Source of the DNA: Acanthochlamys bracteata
Lineage: Eukaryota; Streptophyta; Magnoliopsida; Pandanales; Velloziaceae
Assembly (NCBI GenBank): GCA_019914995.1
Contig: CM034131.1
Coordinates: 1,364,001 to 1,428,000 of the forward strand
Reading direction: 5' to 3'
DNA length: 64,000 nt
Under the pieces are notes generated by a model. It searched no databases and was not told the DNA's origin. It saw nothing but the letters and a program-made list of their open reading frames with translations. This document shows, one piece after another, positions 38,046 to 50,162 of the stretch (positions within the stretch are counted from its first letter, which is position 1; every line of letters starts with the position of its first letter). A program made the translations under genes and the position numbers.

Positions 38046-41000
38046 ATGGCGATTGCAACTCTAGCCATGCTCGCGGCGGTGCTGACGTCAGCGATGGTAG
38101 TGGTGGTGGCCGCGGCCGGTGGAATTCCGTCGACTTTGGACGGACCGTTTGAGCCGGTGACGGTGGAGACGGGTGATGAATTTTTTCGGGGATCAGCGGT
38201 TGATTTACCGGATACTGATTCAAGACTGCGGCCGCCGGCGAAGAAATTCGCACCAGAGCAGATATCGGTTTCGCTCTCGGCTTCGTATGACTCTGTTTGG
38301 ATCTCCTGGATCAGCGGTTGGTTTTGCTAAGACTGTTATTTTTTAATCAAGCTCGAATACACTCGATTGCATGAGCTCTGGTCTACTGGGTTCCAAGTTT
38401 CTATTGGAGTGATAATGTTTTTTTTTCTTTGTTTAAGAATCTTAGTATTGTACTTGATTGGCAAAAGATAGCGTACAAGATACTCGAAGTAAGAGGTAGT
38501 ATTAGTGAGTTTGATTGAGCTTTACATGCATGTTAGACCTCATTGCTTGAGCTTGTGAAATTATCTGTACTGATTGAATCTTGGTTTTTTGATAAGTTTG
38601 TTAAGCCCCTCAATTGATCACTTGTCAAGGGATTTTCGAGCTTTATCTAAATTGTTTTGGACTTACTTTTTTTTTTGGTGCAGTTCTCCTTTATTGCAGT
38701 TGTTACTTTAGTTGTTCTTGTTTTTATAGTTTTATTTCCATTGGAGTTTGTAGGGGAATTCCAAATTGGAGATGATGTCAAGCCTTTGGACCCAACAAGT
38801 GTTGCAAGTGTAGTTCGTTATGGAAGATTAAGATATCCCTTGAGCAATGAAGCTTCTGGTTATTCACTTGTCTACAACCAGCTTTACCCATTTAAAGGTC
38901 TTCAGAATTACTCGTCTGGAATCATCCATCATGTACGTCTTACAGGTATTGTGTATAGCTTTTAGTGCTAAAAGATCTGCTATGGATTTTCTCAGAGAAA
39001 CAAGAAGCTGTTTTTTAAAGAATTTCTTAGTTTGGCCTAATTTTTAGAAGACCTTCCATTTTCGTTTTTGCTTGAAAGCTCATTTGTCTGGTAGTTGGCA
39101 TATCTAAGGATAACAATAGTAGATGCTGAGTGAACACATTTATAAAATGATAACAAGAAATGCTATAGTGTGCTTCCTTAATATCTTGCTTTGGCATGAG
39201 GTCTGGATGTTTTGAAATATTGTTTCCAACTTTGGGGATTGATTTTGGTTGTGCTGCTTTAATATTGAATGGTGCCTGAATGTTAATGCGGACATGGATT
39301 AATACTAGAGAAAGAAGTCTTGTCACCATATTTTGTTGAAAGAAACTCCCTGTGCTGGTACCTCTGATTGTGTAAAGCACAATGGTTAGCCAAAGTGTAA
39401 CTATTTTCTATTTGTATATATTATCTTGTATGGTTATAATAGATTTGCGTCATTGTTTTTCATCTTCTTCTGTCCTGCATAAGCATATTCAAGTCTTAGT
39501 TTGGCTTGTATATGTTTTTGTTTCAGTTAATATGTATTCCAATTTTCTTAGGAAAAAGTGTTAGAGACCCAGACATATGTTTTAATAACTTATACAATCT
39601 TTAAGACAATTCAAATGGTTCTTATCCTCACTTAAGTTGGGGTGCGTTGTTCACTCAAATCTCTTTCTGGCATTAGGAAATATCTCTCGTTGATGTTCAT
39701 CATGCTTTGACATGTTGGATCTACATAAATTATACTTGTATACATCAATAGCAGAGTGCTCATATCCAGAAATTTGGTGCTACCTTATTTCTATTAAATG
39801 TTGTGAACTTCAGAGATATGGAGTTGTTTATATTATTAAATTAGTACCTTCTTCCCATAATTATGGGAATGGTAGCTTTGAGCTGTGATACATCTTTGAG
39901 CATGGATATTGATAAGATTATCCTGTTGGTATTGGAGTTTCTTCAGTTTATTCTCTACTGGTGTCATAACAAATGCAGGACTCAAACCTGGAACCACTTA
40001 TTACTATCGATGTGGCGATTCTTCTAAACATGGAATACTGAGTGATTTTCATTCCTTCAAGACCATGCCAATGTCAGGGCCAAGGAGCTACCCAAAACGA
40101 ATTGCAATTGTTGGAGATTTAGGCCTCACCTACAACAGCACTTCGACTGTTGATCACATGAAAAGCAATGACCCTGATCTTATATTATTGGTTGGAGATG
40201 TTACCTATGCTAACTTATATCTGACAAATGGAACCGGGGCAGATTGTTATGCTTGCTCATTTCCAGATACGCCTATTCATGAGAGTTACCAACCTCGCTG
40301 GGATTATTGGGGAAGGTAATGGCTTGTGTCTCTAGCGCTGAATTTGTTTATGTGGGGGTAACTCAGTAGAAAATTAACCTAGGAATGATGTCGCTCCTCT
40401 TTGCTTTTGCCATAGAGACACAGTTAAGAGAAAAGCTGCATGCTTGTGGTATGCTATTCAATGGGATATATGTGGGGATTTACATATTTACAAATCTGCC
40501 ACTAGATTCTGCATCCTCCCCAAGTGCATTTTGGACCTTTCAACAAATCTAAGCATTTGTTATTTGCAATATCCTACTAACTGTAACAGTTTGAATTGAA
40601 TCATGTCAGTGTAGGATGAATTATTTTGGCTGCTCGAAAGTTGTACCCTTTTTGAAGCTTCCAAAATCTTGCACATTGTAGTAGGCGCCTATAAATGTCT
40701 ATTGAAGCTTGAAGTCGATGAATGTAATGCTGGGTATTATTGTCAGGTTCATGGAGCCAATTTTGTCAAAAGTTCCAATTATGGTTGTAGAAGGAAACCA
40801 TGAAATAGAGATGCAGGCAGAGAACAGGACTTTTGTGTCCTACAACTCTCGGTTTGCATTTCCAGCAGAAGAAAGTCAATCGAAGTCCTCCTTCTACTAC
40901 TCCTTTGATGCAGGCGGAATACATTTTATCATGCTGGGTGCTTACATTTCCTATAGCAAAACCAGTAAGTTATCAATTGATTACTTTTCTAGTCCACTTT

Positions 41001-42433
41001 TAGTAAAATAACTGTCTTTCAACTCGTCTTTAGTTGTTTTAGTCAAAGCGGTTGCTGTTTTGCGATAAATTTATTTTAAATTCAGATAGTATGAGGTGCA
41101 TCTTTTGTAGCATACCACGTTGATTCATGTGGGTAGCAATCATTTGCCTTCTTATTATTTATGAATTTGTTTCTTGTGGATTTTGTAGAAGTTCTTTAAG
41201 TCTTTCCTTTACAAAAGAAATTGTAACAAACTTTTCTTATTGTTCAATGTAGGCGCTCAGTACAAGTGGCTAGAGAATGACTTGGCAAAGGTGGATAGGA
41301 ACCGAACCCCATGGTTGATAGCTACCTGGCATCCACCTTGGTATAGCACCTATGTAGCACATTACAGGGAAGCAGAGTGTATGAGAGTGGAGATGGAGGA
41401 GTTACTTTACTTGTATGGCGTGGACATCGTGTTCAATGGTCATGTAAGCTGATAACTGAATTTCACATTAATTTCAGTTGAACTATGTTCAAACTTCGCA
41501 TCCGATGACACTTCTCTTACGAACCACTTATCAGTCAATACCACATTTGTTCTTTGCTCTTGTTAGTTACAGGAACTTGCTTATACTTTTTGGGAGGTAC
41601 ATTGTCTTCTCAAAAAGGAGTTTGAGAAGCCCAGATAGCCTAGCAGTTTTCTTTTCTTTCCTTTTTTTTATAAATATATTTGTGTTTGTGTGGGTGTAGG
41701 TTTGGGTTTATGTGTGTGCATGTGCGTGCGTGTTGTGCGCGCGTGTGTGTGCGCGCGTGTGTTGTGAGGAACTAGGCTAGTAGTAGTTGAACACAATATT
41801 GCTCTTCCCTAATCTCATTTGGCTTCACAAATTGCAGGTGCATGCATATGAAAGGTCAAACCGTGTATACAACTATACCCTTGATCCATGCGGACCAGTT
41901 CATATAGTGGTTGGTGATGGTGGCAATAGGGAGAAGATGGCAATAGCCCATGCTGATGAACCTGGTAAATGTCCTGACCCTTTGTCAACCCCTGATACGT
42001 ACATGGGTGGCTTCTGTGCCTTCAACTTCACCTCAGGCCCAGCAGTGGGGAAATTCTGCTGGGACCGTCAACCTGAGTATAGTGCATACCGAGAGAGTAG
42101 TTTTGGACATGGCATCCTAGAGGTTCTCTCTTTCTCTATATGTTCTCTTCATTACTTTTATTGTTTAGGTATACTATTTGATAGAGTAAAATGTTTTAAC
42201 TTGTGTTGAATTATATGAGGAGGTAATCATCAATGTTTTTCACATGTTATCTTCGTTTATGGTTGCAGGTAAAGAATGAAACGCATGCCCTGTGGACGTG
42301 GCACCGGAATCAAGACATATACAATAGTTATGGAGATGTGATCTACATAGTTAGGCAGCCTGAATTGTGCTCGTTTCGTACTGCATCAACTACAGAAACT
42401 GTGAGACCTCATCGTTTGGTCAAAGACTTCTGA
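38046..42433 (+). CDS. PAP15: Purple acid phosphatase 15-like (phytase-type)
   Basis: Secreted Fe/Zn-type dimetal phosphatase; Arabidopsis PAP15 has phytase activity. Seven exons: 38046-38316, 38754-38945, 39979-40315, 40747-40964, 41253-41443, 41838-42122 and 42269-42433, giving 552 aa. A hydrophobic signal peptide (about 1-24) is followed by GIPSTLDGPFEPVTV, typical of this PAP group, then a fibronectin-like domain (PEQISVSLSASYDSVWISW). Metal ligands are in all five expected blocks: GDLG (Asp201), GDVTY (Asp228, Tyr231), GNHE (Asn284), WHPPW (His366) and GHVH (His403, His405). N-glycosylation sequons such as NGTG and NYTL are present. WDRQPEYSAYRESSFGHGIL near the C terminus matches PAP15/13/23 relatives. 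Assignment to PAP15 itself rests on remembered similarity and on the intact conserved blocks. Confidence 0.93.
41710..41766. repeat. Alternating TG/CG tract in PAP15 intron 5
   Basis: A 57-bp run of almost strict purine-pyrimidine alternation (tgtgtgtgcatgtgcgtgcg, then gcgcgcgtgtgtgtgcgcgc) with only two breaks. Such (TG/CG)n DNA is the classic type that can flip to Z-form. It is an intronic simple repeat likely to be length-variable. Confidence 0.9.
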
Positions 42434-42829
42434 TTGAATGTTGACGGAGTCGAACCTCTTAACCTCTCATCTACATGTCTTAACTTGTATCATCAATTAA
42501 TCTATGGATATGACCTTTACTGCAGTTGGTAATTTATCACTGTGACACAACTACGGTGAAAAACATAATGTAGAAAGCATTGTTGTTGGGAGAATGTGTA
42601 TCCTCATGGGAACATTACTATTTACTAATGCCATTAATGTTAGTTCATCTAGAAATGTTTCAATGTTTATCCATTATGGGAATTCTCTCCTATTGCCTTC
42701 AAAAGTAGATGTGAATTCATGGATGTATTTCCTTCGAAAGTACACAGGAATGAATGCATACTTTATGATAATCTGTAGTAGGGAACGTTGGAAGTCTTTA
42801 TGACATAATTTTTTAAAAAAAATAAAAGA

Positions 42830-43470
42830 TATTGTATAGATATTTCAGAAAACGAAGTTTAAGAACAACCTTCTGTAAAATATCCCCTTCTGACATTTCC
42901 GATGTTACCTTCCTAGAGAGAACATACGGTGAGACTATTTGGTCCATGATCAGCAATGACAGATGTGTTTGCATCGTTGAGTATTCTGCGGAAGATGCTA
43001 CCTTCCTAGAGAGCTAGTTCTTGTCTTCTCCCAATCTGTAACTTCAATTCAAATTGAGTCATAAAATCCACTTCTATACTAGATGTATCCTTTGGGCTTT
43101 TTGTTTCACCAACATCTAGCTGAGAATTGAACGCTCCTGGATGATCAAGCCTTGCAATCTTCCTATAATGAGGTGTCAGAACAGGATTCGCAACACCAAG
43201 CATGGTCATTGGACAGAAGCTCAGGCTTTATGAACATTGTGAGACAGCTCTCAACTGATGCAGAAGATCAGCTACCATCCACTTCACCATGACCGGTTCG
43301 CAGAAACATTACCAATGCACAAATCAGTAGCAATTTCTTCAGCGACACCAACCCAGAGTGTTAAGATCAGAAGTGAATTCTGAATCATTAAGCAAGTTCA
43401 TGATGCCTTCAAATTCTGCTTCTGCTGACTGCAAGCCAGCAACTGATGCAGTTGGCATGCTTTAACTCCC
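42830..43470 (-). pseudogene. Unrecognised decayed gene segment
   Basis: Base composition here is coding-like and unlike the AT-rich surroundings. On the minus strand open pieces follow one another: one beginning MPTASVAGLQSAEAEFEGIM (ATG near 43,461), one containing GVANPVLTPHYRKIARLDHP (about 43,209-43,006) and one ending SRKVTSEMSEGDILQKVVL (about 42,970-42,830). Stops and frame changes separate them. The plus strand also has open pieces, so the strand is not certain. I do not recognise the family. It could be a broken gene copy or exons of a non-coding transcript. Confidence 0.35.
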
Positions 43471-44189
43471 TTGGAGTTCGAAATAATTTAAAGTAAATCA
43501 TATTTAAAATAACATTCGAAATAATAATTGAAACACGTCGAGAATGTCGAAGCAATTCTGGTTGTTGATTCTTTTAAAATAAAATAACAAAAGTAACAGA
43601 AGTAAATAATAATAACTGAAGTAACTAAGAGCACTTCAGAGGAAACAAAAACAACTTTAGATAAAATAAATTACTTCGTCAGAATATATACCTTGTCAAT
43701 ATAACTCAAGAAATTATTAGTAAAATAACCACATTAAAGAAGCACACCAAATGAAAACGACGAACGGTTAAATTTCAATTCGCTTCAAAGCAAAATAATT
43801 GAATCTTCTTCCGGTTGCAAATGTAATTAATTAATCGAATTGCAGCAAACACAAAACAAATAACTTCAAAAATTGTTACACAATTGGTACTTCCCAGTTC
43901 TGCAAAAAAAAGAAAAAAATCACTAAAATTCGTCGAAATCGATAAAAGATCACAAATTTATGGCGAATTATAAGAATTTCTTAGCGCAAAATCTCCAAAT
44001 CATTAACAAAAAACGAAAAATAAAGGAACAAACATTCATGAAACTTTCAGCACCCTAACGAACCGATAGCCCACAAGAAAAAAAGGCTTCAGCTTTCTGA
44101 GATGCCATTTGAATCTGAGATCCTTCTTTTCTTCGAATTAAATAATTAACTCATATCAAAGAACAGAGAGAAAAAATGGTAAAATCTCT

Positions 44190-44300
44190 CTTCCCATTCT
44201 CCATTGAAGGATCTACAGTCTTTAGGGCTTCTATCTCTGTCATTATATAGGAATTTGTAGTTTTAATTGGGTATTACCGATTGGGCCCGTTATAGTTTAT
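44190..44300 (-). promoter_or_regulatory. Possible minus-strand promoter
   Basis: Read on the minus strand: aacgggcccaat (TGGGCC/site II-like) at about 44,290-44,280, then cctatataatg (TATA box) at about 44,248-44,238, then agccctaaag (telo-box-like) at about 44,230. This order and spacing fit a plant core promoter. Only short reading frames follow directly, so any transcript would start with a leader or be non-coding. It could drive the relic at 42.8-43.5 kb. Confidence 0.35.
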
Positions 44301-47211
44301 TTTGTTGACTGTTGGATCGTTAATTAAGTGGGCTGATAAATAGACTATGTTAATTGGTGGCTGAACCCGTTTGCATTTGTAGGTCAGCTTTTCAAATACG
44401 TTTTTATAATAAATTTTCTGACGTCAGAAGATCTAAAGACTTTCAATTCAAATCTTTTACAATTGCCTGTATTTTATTGCTCAAATCATTTAGAAACTTA
44501 TTTTTAAAATTATTTTGCTGAAGCACCCCTAGTTAAAAATTGACTTTGCAGGCTCTTAAGTTTGAAATTTTTGGATAGCTCTTCGACTAACTGTAATAAT
44601 GGTTTTACAAATTAAATTAAAGTGTATTTAATATACTTTTTGATGGTCTCTATGTTGTTATTATTGTTTATAATTTCTTATAAATTTTGAGATTGATGAG
44701 AAATAAAAATTTATTTGACACAGAAGGAAAAAGAAGAAAAATATAGTTCGAAATTTCTTTGACATAAAAAGAAGAAGAACATTAACGACAGCTGAATCAA
44801 TAAAAATCACATAGGCTGTACAATTACACATAATCGTTGTATGTATCGCACCGCACATATGTTGGCAAACATAACATTGTACAAATTTATATGTATAACT
44901 ATTTGTGATCTTATTTTAACTATTTGTCAGTACTAATAGAATTTTTTGTTATTCATTATGTGTTATTTGATATTTGTGATGTAGAAGATTTAATAATTGA
45001 ATTGAGTAAATATGATAGTTATGAGTAGTTTGTATTTACGAGTTAAGAAGTATACATTTGTTTTAATAACTGGTATTATAAATATATTCTCGTCTATGCT
45101 AATTATTGCTCTTAATTCAAATTTATGACGCTTGCAATCGAAAACGTACACTGCAATATTAAGTGTAAACCGTCTCGTGTTGATGATGAACTCACCAAAT
45201 GTAACGTTATAATAATCGCATTGCTCATCCTATACTATAGCTCCACAAATAGTACACGGCACATAGGTGGAAGATGTTTTATCATTTGGCCAATTGCAAC
45301 ACACGAAATCTAGAGCACATTTTTGGACTTTTTGAACAGAGCAAAATATATGCATTGCCCTATATTTTAAAAAAGACTTGCAATATAGTTCATGATCACA
45401 CAAAATACATTAATAAATAGGGGTCTCATAAGATCATAAAGAGCAAAATAATGGTCTTTCGATTTTATTTAAATATCTAAAAACATTTTTGAACATTGTA
45501 AATATTATCTTGTTTATGAATATTATAACTGTATAACCAAGTTATCCAAGTTGAACACTGAAATATAAGGGTTGCATAAGATTGCAAGAGGTCAAATAAA
45601 ATTTGTTTTGACTTGAAATATAAAACTGTGTATATTACCTAATTTGTAAATATTGTAAATGTGTAAAATGTCATATTATTTCTAAATATTATATATGTAA
45701 AACTCATGATCAAAGCGAACAATGTCACACATTGATAAAAAACGTTGTACAAAGTGTAAAGAACCAAATAGGAATCTTTTGATATGAATATGTAAACGTT
45801 ATCGTATTTCTAATATTTAAACGTGTAAAGCGATAGGTAAATATATAGTCACATTGTCACTTATTGTATAGAATATTTTATGATTTATATATTGATTTAT
45901 AAATATGCTAATATCCTTATTTCTGAACAATTTTAAATTTAAGAATAATTTTTATTTATTTACATTTGGGAACGCGATCCTTGACAATTTGACCGCGCTC
46001 ACATATGATGAATAAAGGGTCGCACATGGTCACATACGGATAATATAGGATCACATGGTCACATATGGACAATATAGGACCCGCATGGCGGTACAAATGA
46101 TAACTCTTGAGAATAACAACTTGTAAGCAACGGATAATAGTGGTGCATTCAACACAAGCAATATATTTAAAATTTATAATTTTAAAGTTCAAATTTACAA
46201 AAAGATTCGCACATAATGATCGCAATGGTCCCACAAATATATTTGTACTAGAGATTGGCATGAGTTAAAATGAATCTTATAATGTCACCTATTAATAAAA
46301 ATATTTATTTCTCATAAATATTATACTTATCTAAATAGATTGTTCTTGTCTTCAAATAATCGCGCGATCATACTTTTTTATTAGTGAGATAATGTATGAT
46401 CATATATTGACCACATGAGAGCGGGTCAAATTGCCGAACATGGTAAATAAAAACCGCACAAGTCTCTTGTCTAAATGCGTAAGGGTCGCATCCTCAAAAT
46501 GCAAAAATCAAAATTCATTTAAACTTTGAAAATATTCAGAAACAAGAGCATTAACATCTAATTCAAATTATTTATCATAAAATATCCTGTTCAATCCTGT
46601 GCAATATTTCTGTGACAATGTGCAATTTATATTTGAAAAGCAACTAGATCTCTCTTTTTACACATTCAGAATGTTGAGAACTAAATAATATTTAAATATT
46701 TATAATATTAAGGATAAGATAATATTTACGTTGTTACACAATTATAAATTAAAATATCTAGGGCATTAACAATGTTTACAAATTTAATTACACATGTACA
46801 AACATCAAAGCAAGAACAATTACATATTTACACATTTTACATTTCTATTTCATTTTTTTATTTAAAATACAATTCAAGAGTCTCGTAAATATAATACATA
46901 AATATTATTCATTTGTCATTTTAAGTACAAGACTTATTTTACAAGACATAATTATTAAACTTACTCAGATGCTTGTAATTTTAAACTTAATTTAAGATTA
47001 GCTCGGGCTTAAGTTTCACGAGAGGATAACATAAGAAGTAATGTTGAGTATAATTTGAGTTTAAATGCTCTTCTTACCGTTTTGTTGATATGACTTTTTT
47101 GCTTAATATAAGTTCTCATGTTGCAAGATTGTAATAATTCCATTTCATCTGAAGAGTTTCCTGCTTGGTTTCATCCATTGCAGTTTTTGATGAACATGAA
47201 ATTAATGAATT

Positions 47212-47509
47212 CCACATTTCATATAAATGAGTTAGTAACTGAGTTTCGTGAAAGTGAAAAATAGAAAATAGAGTTTTTTCAAAAATAAAGTAAAAGTAGA
47301 GTTCAGTATTTGTGTTTCAATATGTTTTGAAATTGTGTTAAAAATTAAAAAATATAATTATATTGAAAAGTATGCATATAAAAAAATTAAAACAGGAGTT
47401 CTACATATGAAAGTGAAGTTTTGAATTCTTTATGTAATTAAAATATATGAACTGTTCGGGACTCAAAATCTAACAATAAAAAGTGAAATTACGGGCGTTT
47501 CAAACATGC
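47212..47509 (-). mobile_element. Tourist/Harbinger-like MITE, copy 2 (inverted)
   Basis: Read on the minus strand this segment follows the element at 25,909-26,186 over most of its length: gcatgtttgaaacgcccgta at one end, cttttcaatataattatat in the middle and aaatactgaactctac further on. It ends 20 bp from the PsaL stop codon, so it probably forms part of the PsaL 3' UTR or terminator region. Flanking duplications are not clear for this copy. Confidence 0.6.
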
Positions 47510-47528
47510 CCGAAACAAATATTTCACT

Positions 47529-48253
47529 CTACTTGATGTAGTAGGGAAGGTTGAGTCCATAGAGCAGGAAGTAAGCCCAAATGATACCAGAGATTCCGCC
47601 GAAGAAGAAACCTCCAGTGAACCTCGACCATCCCTCTGCAGTCTGCAGCTTATCTGCCTCCTTCCTACGTCCCGTGAGTGTCAAACTTGGTGCGTTGGAT
47701 GGCTCGCCTTCGTTGAAAGACGCAATGCCGTACATGGTCATGCAGATACTGAGGATCACCACAAGTCCTGCAGCGGCAAGAGACCCTGCGCCACCTGCAT
47801 AGGCAGTGTTGCGAAGTGGACCTGCCTTGACGAAGGGTCCTACGAGTAGGAAGCCATGGGCAAGACCTACTTCAATGCCACGAAGGAGAGGGTCCACTGC
47901 AGTGCGGTATGCCGGAAGGTTGGAGAGATACCATGCGATAAGTGGCGAAGATGTCACCGGTGTCTCTAGGCTGCCGATGAATGGGTCACCGTTGATCGGT
48001 GTGATCACTTGAAATGTTGGCTGCATAAAAACTCCTTAAGTATTCACGATCAAAAACTAATTATTCACATGAATAACTATTTTATTTAGCACGTAATACC
48101 TTCTCTGCCTGAACGGCCTTGACTGTGAGGAAGAAGGTCTTCTCCTTAAGTCAAAGGAGTTCCAGAAATGCTCTTGGGAACAATCAAAGCCTTAGAAGAG
48201 AGTAAGCTGCTTCTAAGCTGGCTCGCAATTGGAGAAGCTGTAGCTGCTGCCAT
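47529..48253 (-). CDS. PSAL: Photosystem I reaction centre subunit XI (PsaL), frame interrupted
   Basis: Thylakoid membrane subunit of photosystem I, which forms the docking face for PsaH and mobile LHCII. Exon 2 (48020-47529) codes the complete mature part: [60 protein letters not shown] and a C-terminal membrane segment ending NLPYYIK. Exon 1 (48253-48100, donor GT at 48099) starts [20 protein letters not shown], a good transit peptide, and ends in TVKAVQAEK, but these two parts are in different frames. Exon 1 is 154 nt, where a multiple of three is needed; a stop (TAA) follows SISGTPLT. The break is a net loss of two bases or gain of one at about 48,135-48,155. Everything else looks intact, so a sequence error or a recent lesion are both possible. 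Confidence 0.9.
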
Positions 48254-49726
48254 GGTTTCTTCGCTTGACTTTCAACTTCTTCTCTCTAACAAGTGTTGTT
48301 TCTGCAAAGAAGAGAAGAGTAATATCTATATTTGAATATCAAATGTTTTTTGGTAGGATGAGTTTGTTAATTTGCTTGGAACTCGTTGGATGGAGGTGTT
48401 TTAGAATCGTATCTCTTATCTTGGCTAGAAGCAATATAGACCTTTCATTGTTCTCTCACTTGAAATCAACCACAAACATTGTAGATTCTGTTCTTGGCCC
48501 TACTACTCTTACTACTACTGCTGCTGCCATCTGGGTGGCTAAGAAAATGAAATTAGACATTGGTCAGGGACCAGGATTGTGTTTGCTTAATTATTTGAGC
48601 ATGATCTGAAAAATTAGGCTCCCATTGAGCTGGGTGATGGCTGATATACGTCAGGGAGATGCGCGCTTGAATCTCCCGCAAAGAATACGGCATCCCCCCG
48701 AATAGGTGTTTAACGTGCCCCGGGTGCAGACAGTAAGGTCCCAAGTTGTGGTCTTGGACCTAGGCGCCACTTGGTGCCTTAGATGTAGTTGAGTCCTTAT
48801 GGGACTCTAGTTTATTTAAATTACCAAGTTGGTTGAAGTTGCTATATGGAATTCTATTAGCATAGTTGTAAGATTCGGATTGGATCGTTTAGATTGACGT
48901 ACGGATGCAAAACCGGTGTGGATTAAAAAAAAATTGGTCACACAACTAGTCTAGTTCAACTAGATGGGCTCCGCATTGATCCGACAATCCATTTGATCGA
49001 ATCGATTAGGATTGAAATATTTAAAAAAAATCTTTTACGGGGTGAGCTGTTTTTCGCCGGTAAAAAAAGCTCTTTCATCCGAAGGCAGAATCGGCATTGC
49101 AGAGTGGAGTAGCTAGAGTTGTACTAGGAAAGCAACTCTTGTAGCTAACTATAGATGTACTAATCAAGATGAACGATGAAGTTGTTTTATTTTATTTAGG
49201 TTGGCTACTGTAAGTTCTTTAACCTTCTATAGTGTAACATTGGCTCATGCAGTTAACTAAGAATAGCAACTTCATCTCCATCCATCTTCAACGACAAGAA
49301 TGAACATAAGACTTTATTATGGACGTCTTTGGCTTTTGTAATAGAAAATTCGGTAGGAAAAATGTTTATTTATTTTAATTCTTTACACCGTTAGTGATCT
49401 TTCTATTAAATCGTGTCAATCACTAATTGAATTATCAAAATGGAAAGATCAATTTTAACTTGTGCCAAGAGATCATGAGTTTGCAATAAACCAAAAGATA
49501 TTTTCTCCAATTTCACTAAAAAATTCTAAATTGGTCAAATTTATTTCTTAATTGGTCAAAACAAAATTAACTGCTATAATTAAAGTTCACATTTAATGTA
49601 AATTGCTAAATTAGTGGGATATAATTTACTTTACCTATGTTTATCAACTGTATAAGTAATTGCACTCTGAAGCAGTCAGGCTTCATAGAACTTCTCGTCT
49701 ATTTCTGAAAACAGAAGGAGTACATT
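48254..49726. other. Spacer between PsaL and GASA gene
   Basis: Contains the divergent promoters of PsaL (minus) and the GASA gene (plus). On the minus strand a TATA-like caaatatagatat lies at about 48,337-48,325 and an I-box GATAAG at 48,420-48,415, fitting a light-regulated photosystem gene. At 48,630-48,780 a less AT-rich patch (cccgaataggtg, gtgccccgggtgc) has no recognised content. 48,840-49,040 holds degenerate gattggatcg/ccgattaggat words, perhaps an old repeat. Confidence 0.45.
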
Positions 49727-50162
49727 ATGGCTAGGTACCAAATTCCTGCAACCGCTTTCCTGGTGCTTTTTGCTTTGGCCTTCTTTGTGGAATGTTCTCA
49801 TGTAAAGTTAAAACACATTCTTCAATCTGTGATTTTTCAGAATGATTATTAACCTTTCTTCTTGCAGGCTGGTGGTGAAGGATCTTGCCCCAAAAAACGT
49901 AACAAGGCTTACCTTTTCCCCATAGTGATTACTATGATTACAGCATTAGAGTTATAACTCTTGAAATGTTTCTGTTGCAGAATGCCCACAAAGGTGTGAC
50001 TACAGATGTTCTCAAACATCGCACCACAAGCCCTGCCTCTTCTTCTGCAACTATTGCTGTGTAAGATGCCTGTGTGTGCCTTCCGGCACTTATGGGAACA
50101 AGGAGGAATGCCCTTGCTACAACAACATGAAAAACAAAGAAGGGGGGCCAAAATGTCCTTGA
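49727..50162 (+). CDS. GASA/snakin family cysteine-rich peptide
   Basis: Small secreted peptide of the gibberellin-stimulated (GASA/snakin) family, linked to growth, redox and antimicrobial roles. Three exons: 49727-49801, 49868-49898 and 49981-50162, giving 95 aa. An N-terminal signal peptide (about 1-24, FLVLFALAFFVE-like core) leads to a short linker and the GASA domain with the family spacing: QCPQRCDYRCSQTSHHKPC, LFFCNYCCVRCLCVPSGTYG, then CPCYNNMKNKEGGPKCP at the end. The twelve canonical cysteines are all present; one extra Cys (GSC) lies just before the domain. It sits tail to tail with the phosphatase gene, stop codons 176 bp apart. The exact GASA number cannot be given. Confidence 0.93.

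Larger units (their letters stand above)
42434..47211. other. Long spacer between PAP15 and PsaL
   Basis: After the PAP15 3' UTR this 4.8-kb stretch has a gene relic at 42,830-43,470, a possible minus-strand promoter near 44,190-44,300, and otherwise AT-rich DNA. Between 44,400 and 47,200 I see no gene. A 29-bp unit starting cacatggtcacata occurs twice in tandem at 46,023-46,080. The 45,900-46,500 part has words such as gaccgcgctcacat and gggtcgcac that suggest an old unnamed repeat. Confidence 0.45.

Noticed and set aside
45956-46261. 101-codon minus-strand open frame
   Set aside because: It overlaps a short tandem repeat; sequence is low in coding signal and unlike any protein I know.
48265-48609. 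114-codon plus-strand open frame upstream of PsaL
   Set aside because: Covers the PsaL promoter; no conserved content.
48630-48780. Less AT-rich patch that might be an organelle-DNA insert
   Set aside because: No plastid or mitochondrial gene sequence could be recognised.
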